Assembly: GCA_016713405.1 (NCBI GenBank)
Contig: JADJPF010000005.1
Span: 1-14,108, forward strand
Reading direction: 5' to 3'
Source of the DNA: Blastocatellia bacterium
GTDB lineage: Bacteria; Acidobacteriota; Blastocatellia; Chloracidobacteriales; JADJPF01
Length of the DNA: 14,108 bases
This document shows positions 13,994 through 14,108 of this stretch, one piece after another. Within the stretch, counting starts at the first letter, position 1. Each line of letters opens with the position of its first letter. The notes under the pieces were generated by a model, which was not told the DNA's origin, ran no database searches, and worked only from the letters and a program-made list of their open reading frames with translations. The position numbers and the translations under genes were made by a program.

Positions 13994-14108
13994 ATGGAGA
14001 ATATAAAAGATTTGTTGGTGGAAATTATGAAAATGAGTTACCTTTTGAGTTGGGGTGAGATTTTTTACTCTAGACATGATCATTATGAATATAAAGATAA
14101 GGAGATAG
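13994..14108 (+). CDS. Partial open reading frame running off the right edge, unidentified
   Basis: The ATG at 13994-13996 opens 38 codons to the end of the window: MENIKDLLVEIMKMSYLLSW, then GEIFYSRHDHYEYKDKEI. A GGGGA lies about 10 bases upstream, a weak ribosome site. Composition (aromatic, charged) is protein-like, but the piece is too short to name. A minus-strand frame also covers this stretch (13877-14083) and looks less like a protein. Confidence 0.35.
   Translation, partial: MENIKDLLVEIMKMSYLLSWGEIFYSRHDHYEYKDKEI

Overview
The window is AT-rich, chromosome-like bacterial DNA in which almost every recognisable gene is broken by one or more single-base frameshifts or in-frame stops. 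A remnant of a type IV pilus alignment operon (PilM-, PilN- and PilO-like proteins) points to a Gram-negative (diderm) bacterium. A small secreted Cys-rich protein and dispersed large serine recombinases would fit an acidobacterium-like host, but that is only an impression; the phylum cannot be fixed from this sequence.

Layout. 1-1980: a small serine-recombinase element on the + strand. It has a 72-codon leader gene whose start codon sits in a perfect 15-bp inverted repeat, followed by a large serine recombinase broken by an in-frame TAG and a frameshift. It appears to sit inside a minus-strand gene (start at 1999). 2159-2334 and 5259-6165: two pieces of an Asn-rich minus-strand gene split by an IS21-family element (about 2335-5252) with istA and istB, both multiply frameshifted, and a tandem array of 80-83-bp units just behind istB. 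6285-8954: pilO, pilN and pilM-like genes, transcribed on the minus strand in the order M-N-O; each is broken, and the M and N frames look like one GspL-like fusion split by a one-base shift. 8977-10110: three small minus-strand genes of unknown function, one encoding a secreted Cys-rich protein. 10290-11220: an unknown helical protein with an Asn-rich tail, its 5' end cut by an IS3-family element (about 11245-12604) with overlapping orfA/orfB and an A7 slippery site. 12763-13633: a segment bounded by inverted ~47-51-bp repeats that holds two related XRE-type helix-turn-helix genes. 13640-14108: unassigned, with a partial reading frame running off the right edge.

How it fits together. The minus-strand genes from 11220 to 2159 look like one pilus or secretion locus in an AT-rich, Asn-rich proteome, later invaded by a serine-recombinase element, an IS21 and an IS3. 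The density of one-base indels, many in short homopolymer runs, in host genes and mobile elements alike means the window is either a heavily decayed genome region or an assembly with uncorrected indel errors. This question must be settled before any of these genes is called dead. No CRISPR array, tRNA or rRNA was seen.
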